The notes beneath the pieces were generated by a model. That model was not told where the DNA came from. It did no database searches and was given only the letters and a program-made list of their open reading frames with translations. A stretch of 11,323 nucleotides of DNA from Candidatus Saccharibacteria bacterium UBA6575. GTDB lineage: Bacteria; Patescibacteriota; Saccharimonadia; Saccharimonadales; Saccharimonadaceae. Position 1 is the stretch's first letter. Every line of letters begins with the position of its first letter. Shown here in pieces: positions 1-5,319 of this stretch. Location: contig DJJF01000026.1 in NCBI GenBank assembly GCA_002434005.1, positions 9,455 to 20,777 of the forward strand, given 5' to 3'. Made by a program: the position numbers and the translations under genes.

Positions 1-19
1 AATCCCTCTCTCTCCGCCA
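1..19 (+). tRNA. 3' end of a tRNA, probably tRNA-Ser (cut by window edge)
   Basis: Only the last 19 bases are inside the window. They read as the end of a T loop (AAT), the 3' strand of a T stem (CCCTC), a 7-base 3' acceptor strand (TCTCTCC), discriminator G and an encoded CCA. This acceptor strand, with a G discriminator, is what many bacterial tRNA-Ser genes have, where the 5' strand is GGAGAGA. The anticodon is outside the window, so the isotype is an inference. Confidence 0.65.
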
Positions 20-43
20 AAATGAAACGTTTCGAAGAATTGT

Positions 44-64
44 CGCCCACGTGGGCGGCTTTTT
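44..64 (+). terminator. Rho-independent terminator behind the tRNA
   Basis: A perfect 14-base palindrome, CGCCCAC/GTGGGCG at 44-57, is followed after GC by a run of five T (60-64). It starts 24 bases after the tRNA CCA end, as expected for a tRNA terminator. Its CACGTG centre looks superficially like the parS-like sites near valS, but the GC-rich arms and the T run fit a terminator better. No gene is supported between here and 207. Confidence 0.6.
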
Positions 65-206
65 GCTCTCGTGCCCAGCTGAAAAACTTTGCACCTCCCC
101 ACTGATACTTAGTAATCGCCTCTTCAGGAACTTCAAGTCTCCGATCGGCTTTTTACATTCGACTATCGGGGTGTGTCATAGGCGACACTTACAGAGACTC
201 TAGGTG

Positions 207-1079
207 CTAGACATAGGTGATAAGTTTCTTAAGGCTTATAAGCTCTGCCTCATCATCAAGCGCTACTTTTAGCCATATTTTATCCGTTGGCTTTATTGCT
301 TCTTCAAGTTGTCTCCGTGTTGTCGTTGCGAACACCAGTTCATCATCCCACGAATCATCAAGAATCCGCTTCATTTGTCTACTCAGCTTCTTTTGAGTGT
401 GCGTGTCCTCGCATATTGCCAAAATTGCAGGGTATGGCTCATGTTCTTCCCAGTCGCCACTTTCTTTGAAGTTTACATAGTTTCTGGTTTTTCTAACACT
501 CACAAAGAACGGTTTTGAGCCGTCCCATACATCAACAAAGTAGTGTTTTGCGGGCGCTTCACCTTTCTGGGGTATCTTGAGATGTAAATCCGGTGCCCAT
601 TTTGGGTAGAAGCTGTAATTTGTCATATAGCTTTTTGGCATAATCCAGAGCTTGTCGAGATAGATAGTCCTTAGCTGTTGTGCGGTATCTGTCACTGTAA
701 TGGTATGTTTCAGGAAGTCTTCTGAAACCGTTTTGTTTTTATACAGGCTTTTGGTCGCCCATATGTTCGTCGTGTCCGGTTGTGATGCTTCGAGTGCTCT
801 CGCACCTTTTGGTGTGATGTAATACTCGGCAGGGCGACCGGCTAGCTTGTAGCTTTTGGTATAACGCTTGCCAATAAAGTCTTGTTCTTCGAGAATCTGG
901 AGTTTATTCTGTATGGCTTTTGGACTTGACCGTTTGAGCGAACGAGCAAGCTGCATACTCGTGCAAAAGCGATACCAATATAAGCGATACAGTACGCTCA
1001 ACTGCTGCTTATTCAATGGTCTTCGATACTTCACCTTATCTACACCTATACTCACATCACTACCTACACTCACTACCAT
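207..1079 (-). CDS. Replication-relaxation family-like winged-helix protein
   Basis: This 290-residue protein probably binds DNA. Residues 20-105 read as a winged-helix domain: a helix with a Leu/Tyr-rich pattern, a recognition-helix-like stretch (ARSLKRSSPKAIQNKL, 45-60), then a wing ending AGRPAEYYITPKGARAL. The second half has the spacing of the replication-relaxation family's degenerate PD-(D/E)XK-like core: Pro-Asp at 163-164, DVWDG at 183-187 and a Lys/Arg-rich turn near 195-200. The family is common on plasmids and integrative elements, where it is linked to plasmid copy control or mobilisation. Here the gene sits alone, pointing at a tRNA 3' end. The start is uncertain: the first ATG has no clear ribosome-binding site, and a GTG at codon 9 has a weak AGG 8 bases upstream. 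The family call is by motif memory only. Confidence 0.65.
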   Translation of the reverse strand: MVVSVGSDVSIGVDKVKYRRPLNKQQLSVLYRLYWYRFCTSMQLARSLKRSSPKAIQNKLQILEEQDFIGKRYTKSYKLAGRPAEYYITPKGARALEASQPDTTNIWATKSLYKNKTVSEDFLKHTITVTDTAQQLRTIYLDKLWIMPKSYMTNYSFYPKWAPDLHLKIPQKGEAPAKHYFVDVWDGSKPFFVSVRKTRNYVNFKESGDWEEHEPYPAILAICEDTHTQKKLSRQMKRILDDSWDDELVFATTTRRQLEEAIKPTDKIWLKVALDDEAELISLKKLITYV

Positions 1080-1446
1080 CTACATCTTAAGTCACTACCA
1101 ACACAATCAGCCTGCCAAACCAATTCATATCTACTCATTGCTCACATCACGTATTCTTCTTTATATTTATATATAAAAAGAGGGAGAAAAGAAAGAAGAA
1201 AAACGTAGAGTAAAGAGACAAAATAATAGATACATAATGGTTCGTTGTAGAGAAAATGTGGAAATATTATAGCTTGGGTATCGGTGCCTAAATTTCCGAA
1301 TAGCAACTATACCTACATATACGTAGAAACCCCAAGGAATAAAAGATTTAACGTATAGAACTTTTTCTCGTGATGGGGGCAGTCCTGCCCTTTCGGCCAT
1401 TCTTCTTATGCTCGAACCCTGGTAATGTATCGTATACAGTACTGCT
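1080..1446. other. Gene-free stretch with purine tract and small inverted repeats
   Basis: I see no convincing gene here on either strand. The only long frame, on the minus strand, is Ser/Phe-rich over the AT-rich part and has no family resemblance. The stretch holds a 29-base uninterrupted purine run (1175-1203). A 9-bp inverted repeat (TTCTTCTTT 1154-1162, AAAGAAGAA 1192-1200) brackets most of it. A GC hairpin (GGGCAG/CTGCCC) lies near 1376-1390. The end of the stretch presumably carries the promoter of the EEP gene, and the left end that of the minus-strand gene. Confidence 0.6.
1433..1438 (+). promoter_or_regulatory. -10 box immediately upstream of the EEP gene
   Basis: TATACA lies 8 bases before the ATG at 1447, which would put the transcript start at or a few bases before the start codon. 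No convincing -35 hexamer is seen at 16-18 bases, and there is no ribosome-binding site. The call rests mainly on the same arrangement recurring at four other genes in the window. Confidence 0.4.
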
Positions 1447-2325
1447 ATGCATTCACCAGAAGCTTTGACTGTCAATGTTGTTACGCAGAACGCGCTCCTT
1501 GACTATGGCCGTACGAAGAAAAAGCTGATTTTGCCGCAGCGGCAGCGTATTGCGTCACTCGGTGCAACTATTGCGAATCAGTTCCCCGGTGAGCTAGATG
1601 TTGTTGGTATACAGGAAGCACACTTAGATAAAGGGTTTCATAATGGTCAGGCGCTCGCCGAGATGTGCGGGTATGGGTCGGGCTTTTGGGTTAATCACAA
1701 TAAAAAGCCAGAGAACCAGCCTGACTCTAAGACTGGTCGACCCGGTGAATATATTGGAATGTTTGGGTCTCTGGTTGAGGATATAGAAGAAATCAAACTT
1801 GACGCCAACCGATCGGCGGTAGCGACAATTATCGCGGGGGTGGCATTTGTAACACTTCATCTACGACACGGGGCAGGCCTGGAAAGTATCGCTGAGCGCG
1901 CGGCTGAGGCCAAAGCTTTAACAGACTATGTTTCTGATTACGATAACGCGGTTTTATACGGTGATTACAACGAGCCGCTTATGCGGCTCCCGTATTTACG
2001 ACGCTATACCCCTGCGCGTAGTCACGTAGCAAAACACGGGTTTAAGTCGGCTTTTGAGCTAACGGGCCAAAAGTCTCCGCTTACTTGTCCAATAGAACCT
2101 TATATACCGCTATTTCGTAATACAAAAGGCTGGCAGGGCAAATTTATACACCGAGGGTGGGCTCTCGATGACATATTAGTTCGAGGTCCGCGGATTCGTG
2201 TCATAGCTGCCGGGGTGCTTGACCGAGTGATCGTTCACGAGAATCCAGGCGAGTATCCTGCTGGTGTTCCGCTTGAAGGAAGCGATCACGACGGTCTGTG
2301 GGCGACACTTCAAATTGCTGCCTGA
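1447..2325 (+). CDS. Endonuclease/exonuclease/phosphatase (EEP) family protein
   Basis: This 292-residue protein is a probable metal-dependent phosphodiesterase of the EEP superfamily (exonuclease III/DNase I-like fold). The expected motifs occur in order: TQNAL with Asn15, GIQEAH with the metal-binding Glu57, a TLHLRH strand (135-140), YGDYNEP with Asp173 and Asn175, LDDILV (240-245), and SDHDGLW near the C-terminus with Asp280-His281. All catalytic positions appear present, so it should be active. There is no signal peptide or membrane segment, so it is probably cytoplasmic. The substrate (DNA, RNA, phospholipid or phosphoester) cannot be told from sequence. The start is the only ATG near the beginning of the domain and sits directly behind a -10-like box. 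The gene converges on the SPFH-like gene, with 61 bases between their stop codons. Confidence 0.85.
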   Translation: MHSPEALTVNVVTQNALLDYGRTKKKLILPQRQRIASLGATIANQFPGELDVVGIQEAHLDKGFHNGQALAEMCGYGSGFWVNHNKKPENQPDSKTGRPGEYIGMFGSLVEDIEEIKLDANRSAVATIIAGVAFVTLHLRHGAGLESIAERAAEAKALTDYVSDYDNAVLYGDYNEPLMRLPYLRRYTPARSHVAKHGFKSAFELTGQKSPLTCPIEPYIPLFRNTKGWQGKFIHRGWALDDILVRGPRIRVIAAGVLDRVIVHENPGEYPAGVPLEGSDHDGLWATLQIAA

Positions 2326-2386
2326 CATGACTGAACCCCCGGCGAAGACCGTGGGAACAGTCACTCGAGCCGAGGGTCGTAGGACA

Positions 2387-3202
2387 TCAGGCAGATGCAA
2401 GCTTGGGGCGCTCGCTGTCCGATGAAATGAAGGGTACGATTTGCTTCCAGAACTCGCGGATGGCGTCCGCGATTTCCTTGTTGCCGTCGTACGGGGCGTT
2501 GTAGCGGTGGACCGGAGCTGCAAGCACCTCGTGGTACGCTGAGCCATAGCGGTTCAGACGTACTTTCAGGTCTTCATTGACCAAGCTGAAGTCGATGGCC
2601 GGTACACCGGTACTCTCATCCAGCTTGGCAAGTGTGAAGGCGTGACTCAGGCCGGCCAGGCACTGCTTCTGTACCATCTCGGTCAAGGCGCCGAACTTCT
2701 CGTCGAAGCGGTTACCGTCCGACACCTTGATGAGCGCGTCGCGCATGCTGACGGCATCGCCATTGATGCTCCAGACCAGCGTGAGTGGCAGGACCCAGCT
2801 CTGATCCGCTACGGTGAACGGGATTGAGCCGAGCTCAAGGGGTCGTTCACGGTTGCTGACAATCGCGATGTGGCGCCAGACGGCGACGTGAAGTTGGTAC
2901 CGGTCAGAGTTGACCAGGCGCGGTAGCCCAGTCTTCTTGTCCAGCACGACCCGACCTCGCTTGATGAGCAGGCCAGTCTCGCCTTCCTGGATCACAATGA
3001 TCTTGACCAGTCCGAACTTGAATGCCAGGAACAACAGGCCGATAACGACGCTACCGATCTTGGCACCCTTGAGGAATGTAGCTGCTGCCGTAACGCCGCT
3101 CGCAACCGCACCGCCTTCGGGCAGGCCAACAAGCACGAGAACCGCGCCGCTGACGAACGTCATCGTCAGCCCTGCCTTCATGTACTGTGTGTGCGCTGTC
3201 AT
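2387..3202 (-). CDS. SPFH/band-7-like membrane protein, function unknown
   Basis: This 271-residue protein has two hydrophobic segments, about 10-27 and 46-70, then a soluble region. That region opens with VKIIVIQEGETGLLIKRGRV, a pattern close to the start of SPFH/band-7 (stomatin, prohibitin) domains, where a membrane anchor leads into V-x-x-G-E-x-G-V-x-x-R-x-G. A charged, helical tail follows from about 165. It probably sits in the membrane, facing the cytoplasm. The start was chosen from an unusually strong ribosome-binding site (AAGGAGGTGAA, complement of 3210-3220). A GTG at 3205 is equally possible; longer readings to 3241 would place this site inside the gene. Lys is mostly AAG and Phe TTC, and by hand count about 70% of early codons end in G/C, against about 55% in the FemA/B gene. 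The family call is tentative. Confidence 0.6.
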   Translation of the reverse strand: MTAHTQYMKAGLTMTFVSGAVLVLVGLPEGGAVASGVTAAATFLKGAKIGSVVIGLLFLAFKFGLVKIIVIQEGETGLLIKRGRVVLDKKTGLPRLVNSDRYQLHVAVWRHIAIVSNRERPLELGSIPFTVADQSWVLPLTLVWSINGDAVSMRDALIKVSDGNRFDEKFGALTEMVQKQCLAGLSHAFTLAKLDESTGVPAIDFSLVNEDLKVRLNRYGSAYHEVLAAPVHRYNAPYDGNKEIADAIREFWKQIVPFISSDSERPKLASA

Positions 3203-3209
3203 CACCCGG

Positions 3210-3220
3210 TTCACCTCCTT
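3210..3220 (-). promoter_or_regulatory. Strong Shine-Dalgarno site setting the start of the SPFH-like gene
   Basis: On the minus strand this reads AAGGAGGTGAA, an almost full complement to the 16S rRNA 3' end. It leaves about 8 bases to GTG at 3205 or 11 to ATG at 3202. It shows that this organism uses standard Shine-Dalgarno initiation for some genes, in contrast to the genes here with no site at all. Confidence 0.8.
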
Positions 3221-3243
3221 CAAGGGTCTTGGTGGGTACAACA

Positions 3244-3271
3244 GTTATCATCAACATACCATGTATTGCAA
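3244..3271 (-). promoter_or_regulatory. Possible promoter of the SPFH-like gene
   Basis: On the minus strand TTGCAA (3271-3266) is followed after 16 bases by GATAAC (3249-3244). Each hexamer matches the sigma-70 consensus at four of six positions. The predicted transcript would carry a leader of about 35 bases with the strong ribosome-binding site. The gene could also be read through from the 107-residue gene upstream. Confidence 0.3.
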
Positions 3272-3316
3272 CACTTCGATAGATATTTTCTTGTTGTCTT
3301 TTTAAATACAAGCAGA

Positions 3317-3640
3317 TTATGTATTTGTGCGGGGCTTCGTGGGGTCATGTGGAACAGGTTCAATCTTACTTTTTGCTATTCGTTTTATGTCGTCATCTGT
3401 ATATCCTGCTTCCTTGAGCTCGATATCTATTCTGGCAATTGCTTTTCGGAGGTCTTGGCCACGCATATGGGCATATGGAAACTCAAGTCCATGCGTAGAA
3501 GCAATGGCCCCCTCGTCGCTGGCGGTTAACTCAAGTAGGAGCATAAGTGTATCCGCTAAGTAATCTCGAAACGGTGTCCGATCGATCGGTTTTTCTTGAG
3601 TTTCACCCACCCCCGTACTAGCTTCAGGGTTTATTGTCAT
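3317..3640 (-). CDS. Hypothetical protein, 107 residues
   Basis: I do not recognise this protein. The N-terminal 20 or so residues are polar and likely disordered (MTINPEASTGVGETQEKP). Next come a short hydrophobic helix (DTLMLLLELT) and a charged helical pair, DLRKAIARIDIELKEAGYTDDDIKRIAKSK in two parts, then a Pro/Thr-rich tail. It has no signal peptide and is probably a small soluble, mostly helical protein. The start at 3640 was chosen because upstream codons in this frame are antisense to the 72-residue gene and read as Ser/Arg-rich junk. A TATACT box ends 13 bases before this ATG and there is no ribosome-binding site. It lies upstream of the SPFH-like gene on the same strand, 114 bases apart, so the two may be linked. 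Confidence 0.65.
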   Translation of the reverse strand: MTINPEASTGVGETQEKPIDRTPFRDYLADTLMLLLELTASDEGAIASTHGLEFPYAHMRGQDLRKAIARIDIELKEAGYTDDDIKRIAKSKIEPVPHDPTKPRTNT

Positions 3641-3653
3641 AGTAGTAGCATTT

Positions 3654-3659
3654 AGTATA
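3654..3659 (-). promoter_or_regulatory. -10 box for the 107-residue minus-strand gene
   Basis: The minus strand reads TATACT here, 13 bases before the ATG at 3640. The implied transcript start near 3647 leaves only a handful of leader bases. The -35 region is weak. The box lies just 4 bases from the -35 of the divergent promoter, so the two promoters share one short control region. Confidence 0.4.
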
Positions 3660-3663
3660 CACC

Positions 3664-3692
3664 TTGACCTGCTGAAACCACGGGAGTATAAC
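3664..3692 (+). promoter_or_regulatory. Sigma-70-type promoter of the small protein/HIT/RlmH cluster
   Basis: TTGACC (3664-3669) and TATAAC (3687-3692) are separated by exactly 17 bases, matching the consensus at five of six positions each. Transcription would begin near 3699 and give a leader of about 27 bases containing AGGAAA before the ATG at 3726. Confidence 0.7.
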
Positions 3693-3725
3693 CAGGACAA
3701 GATATACCTACAAAAGGAAACAATT

Positions 3726-3944
3726 ATGCGACAAGAACAGCTGCAAAAACACCACGTTCGCCACAAAGCTGAACTGCCGGTGGGTACGTTTCCGGAAGCT
3801 ACGGTACGAGTGAGTGGTGGTAACGGTCCCGATGGAACAGATGAGCTGCTCGAACGAATTGACGAACAACTACGAGAATCAACATTGCGAGGCGAGTCGA
3901 CGACACGAGCTCTTGGCGCGGCCTCTGGAGTTGAAACCGACTGA
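3726..3944 (+). CDS. Small acidic protein with a Pup-like helix motif
   Basis: This 72-residue protein begins 5 bases after AGGAAA and sits behind a near-consensus promoter, so it is very likely real. The N-terminal half is polar, with a Gly-rich turn (SGGNGPDG, 30-37). Residues 38-51, TDELLERIDEQLRE, resemble the helix of the prokaryotic ubiquitin-like protein Pup, TDDLLDEIDDVLEE in Mycobacterium as I recall it: eight identities in 14 positions and several D/E swaps. About 20 residues follow, ending GVETD. Pup and the related UBact end in Gly-Gly-Gln/Glu or similar, so the ligation end is missing or altered. Length, disorder and helix position fit Pup; the C-terminus does not. It leads the HIT and rlmH genes, 17 bases upstream of HIT. 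It could simply be an unrelated small acidic protein. Confidence 0.7.
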   Translation: MRQEQLQKHHVRHKAELPVGTFPEATVRVSGGNGPDGTDELLERIDEQLRESTLRGESTTRALGAASGVETD

Positions 3945-3949
3945 CGGTC

Positions 3950-3955
3950 TATACT
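3950..3955 (+). promoter_or_regulatory. -10-like box directly before the HIT gene
   Basis: TATACT ends 6 bases before the ATG at 3962, the same layout as at the FemA/B and murE-like genes. The bases between are AGGAAC, which could also serve as a closely spaced ribosome-binding site on read-through mRNA. No good -35 is present at 16-18 bases (TTGAAA at 3931 is too close), so this is a weak candidate for an internal promoter. Confidence 0.3.
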
Positions 3956-3961
3956 AGGAAC

Positions 3962-4360
3962 ATGCCAGAGCCTAGTATTTTTACGAAGATCATTGCCGGT
4001 GAGATTCCGAGCCACAAGATTTACGAAGACGACGCAACACTCGCCTTCTTAGACATATATGCTGTTATCGAAGGCCATACACTGGTTATTCCTAAAAAAC
4101 AGGTCGAATTTGTGTGGGACCTCGAAGATGCTGAGTACCAGGCACTAATGGTTACAAGCCAGAAGGTCGCTTTACGCTTACGCGACGTACTAGGTACAAA
4201 GTATGTGGGTGAAAAAATCATAGGCGTAGACGTACCGCATGCGCACGTGCACCTCATACCATTTAACGACGCTGATGCCATGAAGCACGCGAATAGCGAA
4301 AACGCCGAGCCTGATCACGCCGCTCTTGCTACTCTTGCCGAAAAGCTCTACTTCAAATGA
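3962..4360 (+). CDS. HIT family nucleotide-binding protein
   Basis: This 132-residue protein belongs to the histidine triad superfamily, whose members hydrolyse or transfer nucleotides such as AMP-lysine, AMP-N derivatives or dinucleoside polyphosphates. The N-terminal half carries the family opening SIFTKIIAGEIPSHKIYEDD and the strand AFLD...GHTLVIPK. The catalytic His-x-His-x-His triad is His93, His95 and His97 (VPHAHVHLIPF), so the active site is complete. The usual Gly-Gln before the triad is Val-Asp here. Length matches bacterial HinT/HIT proteins (about 110-140). The stop overlaps the rlmH start as ATGA, so the two are translationally coupled. The pairing hints at housekeeping co-expression rather than a specific pathway. 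Confidence 0.93.
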   Translation: MPEPSIFTKIIAGEIPSHKIYEDDATLAFLDIYAVIEGHTLVIPKKQVEFVWDLEDAEYQALMVTSQKVALRLRDVLGTKYVGEKIIGVDVPHAHVHLIPFNDADAMKHANSENAEPDHAALATLAEKLYFK

Positions 4361-4812
4361 TTACCATAATTGCTATTGGCAAAAAACGTGAGGACTGGGT
4401 AATGCCCGGCATTGAGCGCTATCAAAAGCGTCTCAGGCCGCCATTCAACATCGAATGGGCGCTTTTGCCACACAGCTCTCTTGAGTACGACGCAGCAAGG
4501 AAAGAAGAATCCGATCGAATACGCAAACGACTACCCGATGGGGCGTATGTAATACTGCTTGATGAACGCGGCAAGGGCCTAAGTTCAGGCGGGCTGAGTG
4601 CAATGCTAAGTGACGGTGCAGCGATGTCGCGAGATACATATGTAGTGATTGGTGGCGCTTACGGGGTTGATGACGAGCTCACTGGCCAGGCAAACTTTGT
4701 GCTCTCTCTTTCAGCTATGGTGTTCCCTCACCAGATGGTGCGGTTGCTGTTAACTGAGCAAATTTACCGAGCGCAAGAAATTGCTCGCGGCGGTAAATAT
4801 CACCACGAATAA
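4357..4812 (+). CDS. rlmH: 23S rRNA (pseudouridine-1915-N3)-methyltransferase RlmH
   Basis: RlmH is a SPOUT-class methyltransferase that methylates pseudouridine 1915 in helix 69 of 23S rRNA, on assembled 70S ribosomes, using S-adenosylmethionine. The 151-residue length fits the family (about 155). Characteristic motifs are visible: LDERG at 68-72, IGGAYG at 98-103 (the SAM-binding knot loop), the block from LSLSAMVFPHQ to EQIYRA (116-139), and the C-terminal Tyr-His-His at 148-150. The ATG lies inside the last codon and stop of the HIT gene (ATGA), indicating coupled translation, so no separate ribosome-binding site is needed. A palindromic terminator follows the gene. Confidence 0.97.
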   Translation: MITIIAIGKKREDWVMPGIERYQKRLRPPFNIEWALLPHSSLEYDAARKEESDRIRKRLPDGAYVILLDERGKGLSSGGLSAMLSDGAAMSRDTYVVIGGAYGVDDELTGQANFVLSLSAMVFPHQMVRLLLTEQIYRAQEIARGGKYHHE

Positions 4813-4829
4813 CAGTATTATTATGCAAT

Positions 4830-4858
4830 AAAAAGTGTGTACTTAAGTACACATTTTT
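4830..4858. terminator. Palindromic, probably bidirectional terminator after rlmH
   Basis: A perfect 18-base palindrome, TGTGTACTTAAGTACACA (4836-4853), is flanked by AAAAAG on the left and TTTTTT-like sequence (4854-4858) on the right, so the stem can extend and has a T run in either direction. It starts 17 bases after the rlmH stop. It separates the cluster from the next gene's promoter. Confidence 0.7.
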
Positions 4859-4939
4859 CACTTTACATCTGTAATTGGTATAAAGTTTTGTTTTACATTT
4901 TATTTATAACATCGCACAGTAACAACCAATGTCCGTATA

Positions 4940-4968
4940 TTGACAATTAATCAAGCTTGTGCTAATAT
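4940..4968 (+). promoter_or_regulatory. Near-consensus promoter of the small N-terminally hydrophobic protein
   Basis: The -35 is a perfect TTGACA (4940-4945), followed after exactly 17 bases by TAATAT (4963-4968). The first 14 bases, TTGACAATTAATCA, equal the start of the E. coli trp promoter as I remember it, probably by convergence on a strong promoter. Transcription would start near 4975, giving an unstructured A-rich leader of about 21 bases without a Shine-Dalgarno site. Confidence 0.75.
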
Positions 4969-4995
4969 AGAACAGTAAACCACCATAAAACAAAC

Positions 4996-5319
4996 ATGTA
5001 CAACTTTACCTTAACCGCACCAATCTCGCTTTTTGTCAGCCTCGCAGCTCTGACTGGTGTTACGATTCATGATACGAAGACTGATAAGCTTGCGACCTCG
5101 ATCATTTCTATGCCTTCTGTTATGACGAGTTCAGAGGGACCCTCTAAGGTAGCTAACTTTGAATCGTCTGCTCACACTCACGTCGAACGGATAAGTCTAA
5201 GTGACATGAAATCATCTCAGCCGCGTCTTGCTCCTCGCACAGATTACAAAAAGCATCTGATGCAAAAGAACGTACCTAAGGGTGCAAACCGTTCTGACGG
5301 CTACTCCCTCCCACTTTAA
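4996..5319 (+). CDS. Small protein with hydrophobic N-terminus, function unknown
   Basis: I do not recognise this 107-residue protein. Residues 8-23 (APISLFVSLAALTGVT) form one hydrophobic segment that could be a signal sequence or membrane anchor, although the usual Lys/Arg ahead of it is missing and no clear cleavage site follows. The rest is Ser/Thr/Lys-rich, with many His and Arg residues and no hydrophobic core pattern, so it is probably disordered or extracellular and basic towards the end. A near-consensus promoter 28 bases upstream makes expression likely. No ribosome-binding site is visible in the A/C-rich leader. Its last codons overlap the end of the convergent valS gene by four bases. 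The reading frame is supported by the promoter and length only. Confidence 0.6.
   Translation: MYNFTLTAPISLFVSLAALTGVTIHDTKTDKLATSIISMPSVMTSSEGPSKVANFESSAHTHVERISLSDMKSSQPRLAPRTDYKKHLMQKNVPKGANRSDGYSLPL

Noticed and set aside
22..105. 27-codon plus-strand frame starting MKRFEELSP right after the tRNA CCA
   Set aside because: Its ribosome-binding region would be the tRNA itself, it spans the terminator hairpin, and it is too short to support.
1..150. Minus-strand open frame running off the left edge (protein-like stretch with VPEEAITKYQWGG)
   Set aside because: It has no ATG after the in-frame TAA, passes through the antisense of the tRNA, and shows no family I know; tRNA antisense often yields open frames.
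1270..1340. CTTGGG...CCCAAG inverted repeat about 70 bases apart, tRNA-sized
   Set aside because: No T-arm consensus (GTTCRANNC) or anticodon arm fits, and only six acceptor pairs form, so it is not a tRNA.
1358..1425. Possible decayed tRNA or small RNA on the minus strand (TGGCCGAAAGGGCAGGACTG and a GGTTCGAGC-like piece)
   Set aside because: The pieces are in the wrong order and spacing for a tRNA, and they match no conserved RNA core (SRP, tmRNA, RNase P) that I can recall.
2176..2547. 123-residue minus-strand frame across the EEP/SPFH junction
   Set aside because: Thr/Arg/Ser-rich antisense and out-of-frame sequence of the two real genes, without a ribosome-binding site.
3637..3651. Micro-frame ATG-CTA-CTA-CTA-TGA overlapping the start of the 107-residue gene
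   Set aside because: The predicted transcript starts near 3647, after this ATG, so a leader peptide is unlikely; the ATGA overlap is probably chance.
3317..4015. Long reading of the 107-residue gene up to 4015
   Set aside because: The extra 125 codons are Ser/Arg/Cys-rich antisense of the 72-residue gene and lie beyond a fitting -10 box at 3659.
4242..4252. GCACGTGC in the HIT gene as another ParB-type site
   Set aside because: It encodes the essential His-x-His-x-His triad and lacks the TTTC/GAAA arms.
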